Assembly (NCBI RefSeq): GCF_018343795.1
Contig: NZ_CP074346.1
Coordinates: 1,860,001-1,924,000, forward strand
Reading direction: 5' to 3'
DNA from: Phocoenobacter atlanticus subsp. cyclopteri
Lineage (GTDB): Bacteria; Pseudomonadota; Gammaproteobacteria; Enterobacterales; Pasteurellaceae
DNA length: 64,000 bases
Shown piece by piece: positions 55,955 through 64,000 of the stretch (position 1 is the stretch's first letter; each line of letters begins with the position of its first letter). A program made the position numbers and the translations under genes. The notes below the pieces were generated by a model. It was not told where the DNA came from and made no database searches. It saw nothing but the letters and a program-made list of their open reading frames with translations.

Positions 55955-57481
55955 ATGACACCATCCTTATTTTCAAGTACAGATTATGTAAGAGCTGTAT
56001 TACGTTCTAATATTTATGATTTAGTTCAGGTTACCCCTTTACAAAAAATGGAAAAAATATCTGAACGCTTGAATAATCGTATTTTTATCAAACGAGAAGA
56101 TCGTCAAGCAGTGCACAGTTTTAAGTTGCGTGGTGCTCACGCAATGATTTCTTCATTATCTGATGCACAAAAAAAAGCAGGTGTGGTTGCCGCTTCAGCA
56201 GGTAATCACGCTCAAGGTGTTGCTTTTTCTGCTAAATATCAAAATATTCGATCTATTATTGTTATGCCAGAAAGCACGCCAGCCATTAAAATTGATGCTG
56301 TAAAAGGCTTTGGTGGTGAAGTTCTGCTACACGGGGCCAACTTTGACGAAGCAAAAGCAAAAGCCATTCAACTTTCTAAAGAAATGAATATGACTTTTAT
56401 CCCTCCTTTTGATCATCAAAAAGTTATTGCAGGACAGGGAACTATTGGATTAGAACTATTACAACAAAATGCCGATATTGATCGTATTTTTGTTCCCGTT
56501 GGTGGAGGCGGGATTGCTGCGGGGATTGCCGTTTTTATAAAGAAAATGTTGCCAGAAGTAAAAGTAATAGGAGTAGAATCAAAAGATTCTGCTAGTTTTT
56601 ATAATGCATTAAAAGTAGGTAAGCCTGTAGATTTAGAAAATGTTGGTTTGTTTGCTGATGGTGTAGCTGTTAAACGCATTGGTGATGAAACATTTCGCCT
56701 TTGCCAAAAACATCTAGATGATGTTGTTTTAGTTAATTCTGATGAAATCTGTACTGCAATGAAAGATATTTTTGAAAATGTCCGAGCTGTACCAGAGCCT
56801 TCTGGAGCTGTTTCATTAGCTGGATTAAAAAAGTATGTTACTCAGAATAACATTCAAGATGAAACCCTTACCTGTATTCTTTCTGGTGCAAACTTAAATT
56901 TTCACACTTTACGTTATGTCTCTGAACGCTGTGAACTTGGTGAAAAACAAGAAGTTTTATTAGCAGTTACTATTCCAGAGAAAAAAGGCAGTTTTTTACG
57001 TTTTTGTCACTTATTGGGTGATCACCGAGTAACAGAGTTTAATTATCGTCACGGCGATGATAATAATGCCTGTATTTTTGTTGGAATTAGAGTAAAAAAT
57101 GAAACAGAAACAAATACAATTATAAAAAACCTACGTAAAGGCGGGTATGATGTTGCAAATTTATCTGAAGATGATACCGCTAAAACACATATTCGTTATA
57201 TGATAGGGGGACACAGTCCCAATTTAAAATCAGAAACGTTATATTCTTTCGAATTTCCCGAACAAAAAGGGTCATTGTTACGCTTTTTACAAACCCTTGG
57301 TGCATATTGGGATATTTCTTTATTTCACTATCGTTCACACGGTGTAGATTATGGTGATATATTAGTTGCTTTTGTACTAGATGAAAATGATAAAGTTCTA
57401 TTTAAAAAACACTTGGATGTGCTGGGGTATCGCTATAAAAATGTGAACAATAGTTTAGCTTATCACTATTTTTTAAGATAA
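55955..57481 (+). CDS. ilvA: Threonine deaminase (biosynthetic)
   Basis: PLP enzyme converting threonine to 2-oxobutyrate, the first step specific to isoleucine. It has 508 residues. The PLP lysine is Lys57 in VHSFKLRGAHAM, and the phosphate loop is VPVGGGGIAAGIA. Two ACT-like regulatory domains at the C-terminus (VTIPEKKGSFLRFCHLLG and EFPEQKGSLLRFLQTLG) show it is the isoleucine-inhibited biosynthetic form. It probably forms a transcript with ilvC, unlike E. coli, where ilvA is the last gene of ilvGMEDA. Confidence 0.96.
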   Translation: MTPSLFSSTDYVRAVLRSNIYDLVQVTPLQKMEKISERLNNRIFIKREDRQAVHSFKLRGAHAMISSLSDAQKKAGVVAASAGNHAQGVAFSAKYQNIRSIIVMPESTPAIKIDAVKGFGGEVLLHGANFDEAKAKAIQLSKEMNMTFIPPFDHQKVIAGQGTIGLELLQQNADIDRIFVPVGGGGIAAGIAVFIKKMLPEVKVIGVESKDSASFYNALKVGKPVDLENVGLFADGVAVKRIGDETFRLCQKHLDDVVLVNSDEICTAMKDIFENVRAVPEPSGAVSLAGLKKYVTQNNIQDETLTCILSGANLNFHTLRYVSERCELGEKQEVLLAVTIPEKKGSFLRFCHLLGDHRVTEFNYRHGDDNNACIFVGIRVKNETETNTIIKNLRKGGYDVANLSEDDTAKTHIRYMIGGHSPNLKSETLYSFEFPEQKGSLLRFLQTLGAYWDISLFHYRSHGVDYGDILVAFVLDENDKVLFKKHLDVLGYRYKNVNNSLAYHYFLR

Positions 57482-57582
57482 AAATATAAAAAAGGGTTTG
57501 ATTTATACAAAAAATATGTTATTTATAAAGTGTCTAAATAAAGAACACAACTTTTTTTAATAAAAAATAATTGGAATTTGAT

Positions 57583-57672
57583 ATGTCAACTAACTATCGC
57601 TTCATTAACATTATCGTCCTCATCGTGATTATTTCACAATGGGGCGAGTGGTTTTGCAAAAAAATAAGATAG
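57583..57672 (+). CDS. ilvL: ilvGMD operon leader peptide
   Basis: A 29-residue open frame begins MSTNYRFINIIVLIVIISQW. Residues 8-17 alone hold six isoleucines, two valines and one leucine, the regulatory codon run expected of a branched-chain attenuator. It starts behind TTGGA and ends 24 bp before a strong terminator hairpin. When charged Ile, Val or Leu tRNA is scarce the ribosome would stall here and the terminator would not form. Confidence 0.88.
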   Translation: MSTNYRFINIIVLIVIISQWGEWFCKKIR

Positions 57673-57696
57673 ATAGTACAGACATATAATTTTAGC

Positions 57697-57729
57697 AAAA
57701 ACCCTCGTTAACATAACGAGGGTTTTTTT
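57697..57729 (+). terminator. Attenuator terminator of ilvGMD
   Basis: AAAAACCCTCGTTA (57697-57710), loop ACA, and TAACGAGGGTTTTT (57714-57727) with a run of seven T residues ending at 57729. It sits between the leader peptide and ilvG, 35 bp before the ilvG start. Confidence 0.9.
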
Positions 57730-57763
57730 ATAACTAATTTAAAATACAGAAATAGGTGGGAAA

Positions 57764-59431
57764 ATGAATGGGGCAAACTTAATAATAGAATGTTTAAAAG
57801 CACATCAAGTGACAACCATATTTGGCTATCCTGGTGGAGCAATAATGCCAGTATATGATGCTCTTTATGATTCAGGTTTAAAACATCTACTTTGCCGTAA
57901 TGAACAAGGTGCAGCGATGGCAGCTATTGGCTACGCTCGTTCATCAAATAAAGTAGGCGTTTGTATTGCTACCTCAGGACCGGGTGCAACAAATTTAATT
58001 ACTGGATTAGCTGATGCCTTATTAGATTCTATTCCTATGGTCGCTATTACAGGGCAAGTAGGATCATCATTAATGGGAACAGATGCTTTTCAGGAAGTTG
58101 ATGTAATAGGACTTTCTCTTGCTTGTACTAAACATAGCTTTATTGTACAAAATATCGAAGAATTACCTCAAGTATTAGCAGAGGCTTTTCAAATTGCTCA
58201 AAGTGGTCGTCCTGGTCCTGTTTTGATTGATATTCCAAAAGATATTCAAATAGCAGAAACCACCGCAAAAGCCTTTTGTTTGGAAAAAGAAGAACCCAAA
58301 CACCAACAGGTTGAAAACTTAACCTATGCAAAACAGTTAATTAACCAAGCAAAAAAACCAATACTCTATGTTGGTGGAGGTGTTGGAATGGCAAAAGGGG
58401 TTGAAGCGGTACGATCTTTTATAAAATTTGCAAATATTCCCTCTGTTGCTACTTTAAAAGGTTTAGGCGTCATACCACCTGATCATCCTCTTTATATGGG
58501 AATGTTAGGAATGCACGGTACTAAAGCCGCTAATTATGCGGTTCATCATTGTGATTTATTAATTGTATGCGGTGCGAGATTTGATGATCGAGTTACAGGT
58601 AAACTTGATACCTTTGCTCCAGAAGCTAAAGTTATTCACATTGATATTGATGCAGCAGAAATAAATAAACTACGTCAAGCTGATGTTCAATTAAAAGGTG
58701 ACTTAATTCAAGCTGTTGATGAATTGACATTATCTGTCACAAAACAACCTCTTTTAATTGAACAATGGCGTGATAAAGTACTTTATTTAAAATCACAATA
58801 TGATTTCCAATATCAAGATAATCAAGGAGAAAGGGATATCGATCCTTGGGCTTTATTAAATACCTTATCTCAAAGAAAAAATAACAATGCCGTTGTAGTA
58901 ACAGATTTAGGACAACATCAAATGTGGTCTGCTCAACATATGCAGCATTATGCACCTGAAAATCACATTACTTCTGCAGGACTTGGTACGATGGGATTTG
59001 GCTTACCCGCAGCTATTGGGACTAAAAAAGCACGCCCTAATGATGATGTTATTTTAATCTCTGGTGATGGCTCATTTATGATGAACGTACAAGAGTTGGG
59101 TTCAATCAAGCGAGCAAATACCCCTATCAAAATAGTGTTATTAGATAATCAACGCTTAGGTATGGTTCGTCAATGGCAAACATTATTTTTTGACGCTCGT
59201 CATAGCGAAACAATTTTAGATGATAATCCTGATTTTGTGACCTTAGCTAGTGCTTTTGATATAAAAGGTGAACGTATTGAAAAAGCCAGTGAAGTGAGTG
59301 ATGCAATTGATCGTTTGTTACAAAGTAAAGAAGCCTATTTATTGCATATTTGTATTCCTAATGGAGAAAATGTATGGACTCTCGTACCACCAAATAAGTG
59401 CAATTTAGAAATGATTGAATCTGATAATTAA
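57764..59431 (+). CDS. ilvG: Acetolactate synthase large subunit (AHAS II type)
   Basis: Thiamin-diphosphate and FAD enzyme condensing pyruvate with pyruvate or 2-oxobutyrate. It has 555 residues and is intact, unlike the frameshifted ilvG of E. coli K-12. [15 protein letters not shown] and the catalytic Glu47 ([10 protein letters not shown]) are in the first domain. [17 protein letters not shown] lies in the middle, and the ThDP motif begins [13 protein letters not shown]. It is followed directly by the small subunit gene ilvM, which marks it as isozyme II. Confidence 0.95.
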   Translation: MNGANLIIECLKAHQVTTIFGYPGGAIMPVYDALYDSGLKHLLCRNEQGAAMAAIGYARSSNKVGVCIATSGPGATNLITGLADALLDSIPMVAITGQVGSSLMGTDAFQEVDVIGLSLACTKHSFIVQNIEELPQVLAEAFQIAQSGRPGPVLIDIPKDIQIAETTAKAFCLEKEEPKHQQVENLTYAKQLINQAKKPILYVGGGVGMAKGVEAVRSFIKFANIPSVATLKGLGVIPPDHPLYMGMLGMHGTKAANYAVHHCDLLIVCGARFDDRVTGKLDTFAPEAKVIHIDIDAAEINKLRQADVQLKGDLIQAVDELTLSVTKQPLLIEQWRDKVLYLKSQYDFQYQDNQGERDIDPWALLNTLSQRKNNNAVVVTDLGQHQMWSAQHMQHYAPENHITSAGLGTMGFGLPAAIGTKKARPNDDVILISGDGSFMMNVQELGSIKRANTPIKIVLLDNQRLGMVRQWQTLFFDARHSETILDDNPDFVTLASAFDIKGERIEKASEVSDAIDRLLQSKEAYLLHICIPNGENVWTLVPPNKCNLEMIESDN

Positions 59432-59451
59432 TAATAAAAAAAGGAGTGAAA

Positions 59452-59670
59452 ATGCAACACTATCCATTAACTATCCAAGTCAATAAACGCCCAGAATCTC
59501 TTGAACGTTTATTACGAGTTATTCGTCATCGAGGGTTTGAAGTTGTTACCTTAAATGTTGAAAATACATCAGAAGTGATAAACTTTGATGTAACTGTACA
59601 AAGTGAAAGAGCCATTGATCTATTAAAAAATCAATTAATTAAATTGCCTGATGTACTAAAATTAAACTAA
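59452..59670 (+). CDS. ilvM: Acetolactate synthase small subunit (AHAS II type)
   Basis: Regulatory/stabilising subunit, 72 residues with a single ACT domain (PLTIQVNKRPESLERLLRVI, then HRGFEVVTLNVE). I start at the ATG at 59452, five bases after AAGGAG; a GTG two codons earlier overlaps the site. The short form is typical of IlvM, and AHAS II is usually not inhibited by valine. Confidence 0.93.
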   Translation: MQHYPLTIQVNKRPESLERLLRVIRHRGFEVVTLNVENTSEVINFDVTVQSERAIDLLKNQLIKLPDVLKLN

Positions 59671-59777
59671 TCATAAAAACGATTTGATTTAAGCGGTTAG
59701 ATAAATACAAAAATTTGCAAATTTTTGATTACAACCTACCGCTTCCTTTTATTATAAGATGTGGAGTAAATATAAAA

Positions 59778-61619
59778 ATGCCTAAATTACGTTCAGCAAC
59801 CAGTACACAAGGTCGCAATATGGCAGGGGCAAGAGCTTTATGGCGAGCAACAGGAATGCAAGAAAATGATTTTGGAAAACCCATTATTGCGGTAGTCAAT
59901 TCTTTTACCCAATTTGTACCCGGTCACGTTCATTTAAAAGATATGGGACAATTAGTTGCAACAGAAATTGAAAAGGCAGGAGGGGTTGCAAAAGAATTTA
60001 ATACTATTGCTGTTGATGATGGTATTGCAATGGGGCATAACGGAATGCTGTATTCACTACCTTCTCGTGATTTAATTGCAGACAGTGTGGAATATATGGT
60101 CAATGCCCATTGTGCTGACGCAATGGTCTGTATTTCAAACTGCGATAAAATTACTCCGGGAATGTTGATGGCAGCAATGCGATTAAATATTCCGACTATC
60201 TTTGTTTCAGGTGGTCCAATGGAGGCAGGAAAAACCAAATTATCTGATCAAATTATAAAATTAGATTTAGTTGATGCAATGATTCAAAGTGCCGATGAAA
60301 ATGTCTCTGACTCTGATGTTGATATTATTGAGCGTAGTGCCTGCCCAACTTGTGGTTCTTGTTCTGGTATGTTTACCGCCAATTCAATGAACTGTTTAAC
60401 AGAGGCATTGGGGTTAAGTTTACCCGGTAACGGATCTTGTTTAGCAACTCATAAAGATCGTAAATCACTGTTTTTAAAAGCTGGAAGCCAAATTGTTGAA
60501 ATGTGTAACCAATACTATAATAATGATAATACTTTTATGTTACCTCGCTCTATTGCAAACCGTGATGCCTTTGAAAACGCAATGTGTTTAGATATTGCAA
60601 TGGGAGGATCAAGTAATACCGTACTCCATTTATTAGCTGCAGCACAAGAAGCTGAAATTGATTTTACTATGCGTGATATTGATCGCCTTTCTCGTATTGT
60701 TCCTTGTCTCTCTAAAGTTGCCCCCAATACAAAAAAATATCATATGGAAGATGTCCATCGAGCTGGTGGCGTAATGGCTATTTTAGGAGAATTAGACAGA
60801 GCAGGTTTATTACATAATCAAACAAGAACAGTATTAGATTTAACATTAAAAGAACAATTAAATCAATATGATATCATTCTTAATAAAGATGAAGCACTAC
60901 ACAAATTTTACCGCTCAGGTCCTGCTGGTATTCGTACTACTAAGGCATTTTCACAAGATTGCCGTTGGGACAGTGTTGATGATGATCGTCAAAATGGTTG
61001 TATCCGCTCTAAAGAATTTGCTTATAGCCAAGAAGGAGGATTAGCGACCCTTTACGGTAATATTGCTCAAGATGGTTGTATTGTAAAAACAGCAGGTGTT
61101 GATGAATCTATTTGGACATTCAGTGGTAAAGCCATTGTTTTTGAAAGCCAAGAAGAAGCAGTAGACGCTATTTTAGGTAAAAAAGTACAAGCAGGGCATA
61201 TTGTAGTAATCCGTTATGAAGGACCAAAAGGTGGTCCCGGTATGCAAGAAATGTTGTATCCAACCAGTTATTTAAAATCAATGGGATTAGGAAAAGCCTG
61301 TGCATTATTAACAGATGGACGCTTTTCAGGTGGAACATCTGGTTTATCCATTGGGCATTGCTCCCCTGAAGCCGCCTCTGGTGGTATAATTGGATTAGTT
61401 AAAAATGGGGATATTATTGAAATTGATATTCCAAACCGCTCTATTACATTAAAAGTTTCTGATAAAGAATTGCAACAACGTAGAATAGAACAAGATCGTA
61501 AAGGTTGGAAACCTAAAAATCGTCAGCGTGATGTTTCTTTTGCATTGAAAGTCTATGGACATTTTGCAACATCAGCAGATAAAGGAGCAGTACGTAATAA
61601 AGCCTTATTACCTGACTAA
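59778..61619 (+). CDS. ilvD: Dihydroxy-acid dehydratase
   Basis: Fe-S enzyme, third common step of valine and isoleucine synthesis. It has about 613 residues from the ATG at 59778. It begins [20 protein letters not shown] and contains [15 protein letters not shown] and [20 protein letters not shown] (cluster cysteines), then [15 protein letters not shown] and [16 protein letters not shown] pair of inverted uptake-type motifs lies in the ilvM-ilvD spacer (59691 and about 59749). The aminotransferase ilvE, normally between ilvM and ilvD, is absent here. Confidence 0.96.
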   Translation: MPKLRSATSTQGRNMAGARALWRATGMQENDFGKPIIAVVNSFTQFVPGHVHLKDMGQLVATEIEKAGGVAKEFNTIAVDDGIAMGHNGMLYSLPSRDLIADSVEYMVNAHCADAMVCISNCDKITPGMLMAAMRLNIPTIFVSGGPMEAGKTKLSDQIIKLDLVDAMIQSADENVSDSDVDIIERSACPTCGSCSGMFTANSMNCLTEALGLSLPGNGSCLATHKDRKSLFLKAGSQIVEMCNQYYNNDNTFMLPRSIANRDAFENAMCLDIAMGGSSNTVLHLLAAAQEAEIDFTMRDIDRLSRIVPCLSKVAPNTKKYHMEDVHRAGGVMAILGELDRAGLLHNQTRTVLDLTLKEQLNQYDIILNKDEALHKFYRSGPAGIRTTKAFSQDCRWDSVDDDRQNGCIRSKEFAYSQEGGLATLYGNIAQDGCIVKTAGVDESIWTFSGKAIVFESQEEAVDAILGKKVQAGHIVVIRYEGPKGGPGMQEMLYPTSYLKSMGLGKACALLTDGRFSGGTSGLSIGHCSPEAASGGIIGLVKNGDIIEIDIPNRSITLKVSDKELQQRRIEQDRKGWKPKNRQRDVSFALKVYGHFATSADKGAVRNKALLPD

Positions 61620-61692
61620 TAAAAATTTTTCATCAAAGGAATAAAACAACTTGTTTAAACAACTTAGAAATAAGTAGATTATAAAAAATAAG

Positions 61693-61720
61693 TTGCTTAG
61701 TTCTTTTTAACTTTTATAAT
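61693..61720 (+). promoter_or_regulatory. Predicted promoter of the Ni/Co transport pair
   Basis: TTGCTT (61693-61698), a 16-bp spacer and a consensus TATAAT (61715-61720), 45 bp before the DUF1007 gene. Confidence 0.6.
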
Positions 61721-61765
61721 GTCCACAATATTAATAAGGATTTAATTTATAGAAAGGAAGAAAGA

Positions 61766-62398
61766 ATGAAAAGAATATTGGTGTTATTGGCTTGCTCTTT
61801 ATTTTCTCTTAACAGTTTTTCTCATCCTCATTCGTGGATTGATGTTAAAAATAATGTGTTAATTGAAGAGGGAAAACTCATTGGCTTTCAAATGGAATGG
61901 ACACTTGACGAAATGGCATCTTCCTCGTTAATTTATGAAATGAAAGTCAGTGAAAATAAACTTGAAACAAGAAAAGAAATAACCAAAGATATGCAAAATA
62001 CGGCTATTTCTAATCATTATTTTAGTTACTTGTATGATGAAAACAATCAACCTATAAAATATACAACAAAACCTAAAAATACCTATTTTGAAATTAAAAA
62101 TAACCAAGTTATTTTCCATATTACATTTTACTTAACTAACCCTCAAGAAGTTAAAAATAGACGTTTTAAACTGTTTACTTATGAACCAAGTTATTATATT
62201 TCAATGAATTATGAAGATAGTAATGCCTTGTTACTGAGTGATGTTGATCGTCTTTGTAAATTAGAATTAAAAAAACCTCAAATAAATGCGGATCTTAAAG
62301 AATACGCTTCCAATTTAGATAAAAGTGATAACCCTGATAAAAACTTATCATTAGGAGCTCAATTTGCTCAAGAGGTTGCCATTGTATGCAAAAAATAA
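61766..62398 (+). CDS. DUF1007 family periplasmic protein
   Basis: Secreted protein of 210 residues with a signal peptide of about 19 residues (cleavage near SFS/HPHSW). The mature N-terminus HPHSWIDV is the DUF1007 hallmark and its histidines could bind metal. In Pasteurellaceae and other proteobacteria these proteins are encoded beside NicO/RcnA-like nickel/cobalt transporters, as here. The last 13 bases overlap the transporter start. A role as periplasmic metal-handling partner is inferred from this pairing. Confidence 0.85.
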   Translation: MKRILVLLACSLFSLNSFSHPHSWIDVKNNVLIEEGKLIGFQMEWTLDEMASSSLIYEMKVSENKLETRKEITKDMQNTAISNHYFSYLYDENNQPIKYTTKPKNTYFEIKNNQVIFHITFYLTNPQEVKNRRFKLFTYEPSYYISMNYEDSNALLLSDVDRLCKLELKKPQINADLKEYASNLDKSDNPDKNLSLGAQFAQEVAIVCKK

Positions 62399-63285
62399 TG
62401 TTTAAACTTGGGTTACTAGCGATTGGATTTTTAATTATTTTTGCAATTTATGAAATATATCCTTATTTATTGTTTAAAATTTTAAAATGGCAAAAAGTTT
62501 TTAATCAAGAAATATCACATACTCTTCTTCAAATAAAAAATAATCCACAAGCAGGTTGGATATTGATTTATATGAGTTTTTTATATGGTGTTTTTCACTC
62601 ATTAGGACCGGGACACGGCAAATTTATTTTAAGTAGTTATCTTTCTTTTGAAAAAACAAAACTTACTCAAGCAATACGTCTCACATTACTTTCATCTTTT
62701 GCTCAAGGTATTGTAGCAATTATGTTGGTATCCATTGTTGTAGTAATTTTCACGCTCTCTCGTCATTACTTTAACTATACTGTAAAACTCTTTGAACGAG
62801 GTAGTTTTATTGTAATGATTTTATTTGGATTATATTGGTTGAAAACGACATTGGTAACATTAAAGAAACAATACGATACAGATAAAAAACCAGTTACATT
62901 TAATTTGCAAAAAATAACAAAAATCGTACCGCTTAAAACTCAAAAATTATCAATAATTGCTTCACAACCTCATCAATATACTGAAAATTGTGGTTGTGGT
63001 CATCAGCATTTACCTAATGCAAATCAATTAGCAAAGGCAAAAGATTGGAAAGCACAATTAATGATTATTTTAAGCATTGCCAGTCGTCCTTGTTCAGGTG
63101 CAATTTTAGTACTGTTTTTTTCTTATACCCTAGATTTGTATTATTGGGGAATTATTTCTGCATTAGCAATGGCTTTTGGTACAGGGCTTACCTTAACTTT
63201 ATTTGCACTTATTGTATTGTTTGCTCGCAATAAAGCCATTTATTTAAGTAAGTGGTATATATCCATACAAACAGGTAAAAAGTGA
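62386..63285 (+). CDS. NicO/RcnA-like nickel/cobalt transporter (last helix out of frame)
   Basis: Inner-membrane protein of 299 residues as read. The metal-site motif HSLGPGHGKFILSSYLS follows the first helix. The cytoplasmic loop has histidines and cysteines (ENCGCGHQHLPN), and SRPCSGAILVLFF is the second conserved block. The frame ends at GKK, before the final membrane helix. That helix is encoded in the next frame (63282-63389) after a run of five A residues (63277-63281); one more A would restore a protein of about 334 residues. Export or import cannot be decided from sequence. Confidence 0.82.
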   Translation: MQKIMFKLGLLAIGFLIIFAIYEIYPYLLFKILKWQKVFNQEISHTLLQIKNNPQAGWILIYMSFLYGVFHSLGPGHGKFILSSYLSFEKTKLTQAIRLTLLSSFAQGIVAIMLVSIVVVIFTLSRHYFNYTVKLFERGSFIVMILFGLYWLKTTLVTLKKQYDTDKKPVTFNLQKITKIVPLKTQKLSIIASQPHQYTENCGCGHQHLPNANQLAKAKDWKAQLMIILSIASRPCSGAILVLFFSYTLDLYYWGIISALAMAFGTGLTLTLFALIVLFARNKAIYLSKWYISIQTGKK

Positions 63286-63389
63286 TAATTGGATTAAAAA
63301 TTATTGCTGCAGTTTCTATTATCATTTTAGGTATTACATTGTTACATAGCAGTTTTTTAAGTATAGGAGGAACTAATGGAATAGTATAA
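63282..63389 (+). other. Out-of-frame C-terminal membrane helix of the NicO-like gene
   Basis: GTG at 63282 overlaps the upstream TGA stop (GTGA) and opens 35 codons: VIIGLKIIAAVSIIILGI, then TLLHSSFLSIGG and a short tail. This is the terminal helix expected of the transporter. It could be reached by frameshifting on the A5 run, by coupled reinitiation at the GTG, or it may be lost through a real mutation or a base-calling error. The rest of the spacer to 63536 is AT-rich with no further gene. Confidence 0.6.
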
Positions 63390-63536
63390 ACGTATAATTT
63401 TATTTAATATATATGATAAAAAATCACATATTAATATAATTAAATGCGTTTATAATAAAAACAAATAAGGATAATTTTTAGTTACTTTTCAAGGAATTTA
63501 GAAAATTTAAATTTTAAATTTATGGAGACTAATATT

Positions 63537-64000
63537 ATGTTAGAAATTATTGTTGCTCTAGCTGTTACGTCTGTTGTTGCTTACTTTGTATTAAAAGGCT
63601 ACAAAGCCCAAGCAATACTTATTTTTGGCGGTATTATTCTAATGCTTGCTTCTATCCTATTAGGCAAAGGACTTCCATTACCTGAAGGTAAATCAACAGG
63701 CTCAACGTTTTTAGATATTTTCCACTTTATTAAAATAACCTTCTCTTCCCAAAGTGCTGGATTAGGATTGAAAATTATGGAAATCGCTGGGTTTGCTTTC
63801 TATATGCACGAAATTGGTGCTTCCGCTTCTTTGGTTAGAGTATTAACAAAACCGCTTGAAAGAGTGAGACATATGCCTTATTTATTTATGGCTCTCTGCT
63901 TTTTTGTAGGTGAATTTTTATCTATCTTCATCACCAGTGCATCAGGATTAGGTGTGCTTTTAATGGTAACTCTTTATCCATTAATGCGTGGTGTTGGCTT
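63537..64000 (+). CDS. dcuC: Anaerobic C4-dicarboxylate transporter DcuC (3' truncated by window edge)
   Basis: The frame is open from the ATG at 63537 (TGGAGA upstream) to the window end, giving 154 residues of an expected 450-460. The pattern matches DcuC: VLKGYKAQAILIFGGIILML, then FAFYMHEIGASASLVRVLTKPLERV (GFAFYMHEIGAS shown in part) and SASGLGVLLMVTLYPLM. It exchanges fumarate, malate or aspartate for succinate in anaerobic respiration. It is too short for operon context downstream. Confidence 0.88.
   Translation, partial: MLEIIVALAVTSVVAYFVLKGYKAQAILIFGGIILMLASILLGKGLPLPEGKSTGSTFLDIFHFIKITFSSQSAGLGLKIMEIAGFAFYMHEIGASASLVRVLTKPLERVRHMPYLFMALCFFVGEFLSIFITSASGLGVLLMVTLYPLMRGVG

Overview
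The window is AT-rich chromosomal DNA of a gammaproteobacterium, almost certainly a member of the Pasteurellaceae. Three things support this. Gene content and synteny fit: intact atp and str operons, pth next to ychF apart from one inserted gene, yihD beside dsbA, and murI beside an rrn operon. Many DNA-uptake-type motifs with the core AAGCGGT are present, often followed by a TTTGCAAA-like tail. Perfect ACAAGCGGT copies lie at 23313, 30907 and 39090 (reverse), which is the form found in the Actinobacillus pleuropneumoniae/Mannheimia branch rather than the H. influenzae form. The 23S rRNA gene also carries an intervening sequence of the kind known in this family. The sequence does not let me name a genus.

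Layout. 1-6.5 kb: ATP synthase operon atpB(partial)EFHAGDC (+) with a terminator. 6.5-9.4 kb: ubiC, a decayed RhuM/Fic gene and tldD. 9.5-13.9 kb: str operon rpsL-rpsG-fusA-tuf (-), with a near-consensus promoter and a stem-loop in the leader and in two of its three spacers. 14-20.9 kb (-): miaB, ychF with two small unknown genes, a frameshifted AlbA_2/RecG-like ATPase gene followed by an 11-bp repeat array, pth, dsbA and yihD. 21-23.6 kb: menDH. 23.7-24.0 kb: three tRNAs (Ser-GCT, Arg-ACG twice). 24-26.2 kb: a PuuB-like oxidase and map. 26.3-36.6 kb: an L-fucose locus (fucR; fucI-K-U-A; a three-gene ABC sugar importer; fucO). 36.9-39.6 kb: anaerobic ribonucleotide reductase nrdDG. 39.6-40.2 kb: a gmhB-like phosphatase. 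40.3-47.5 kb: an N-acetylgalactosamine/galactosamine locus (agaR, kbaZ/agaZ, agaS, mannose-family PTS IIB-IIC-IID-IIA, agaA). 47.7-53.4 kb: a complete rrn operon (-) with tRNA-Ile and tRNA-Ala. 53.5 kb: murI. 54.4-61.6 kb: branched-chain amino acid cluster ilvC, ilvA, ilvL leader with attenuator, ilvG, ilvM, ilvD. 61.8-63.4 kb: a DUF1007 protein plus a NicO/RcnA-like Ni/Co transporter whose last helix is out of frame. 63.5 kb to the end: a partial dcuC.

How it fits together. The fuc and aga loci each have a CRP-type site and a DeoR-family regulator, and the two sugars are typical of host mucin glycans, so this looks like a mucosal commensal or pathogen. The fuc locus contains a ribose-type ABC importer between fucA and fucO and no FucP permease is visible. 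I infer that this importer carries L-fucose. The nrdDG, dcuC and menaquinone genes fit a facultatively anaerobic life.

No wholly new multi-gene system stands out. The best leads are the fucose ABC importer, the 23S helix-45 intervening sequence, the 11-bp repeat array beside the broken AlbA_2 gene, and several genes caught in decay (RhuM-Fic, AlbA_2, NicO C-terminus).
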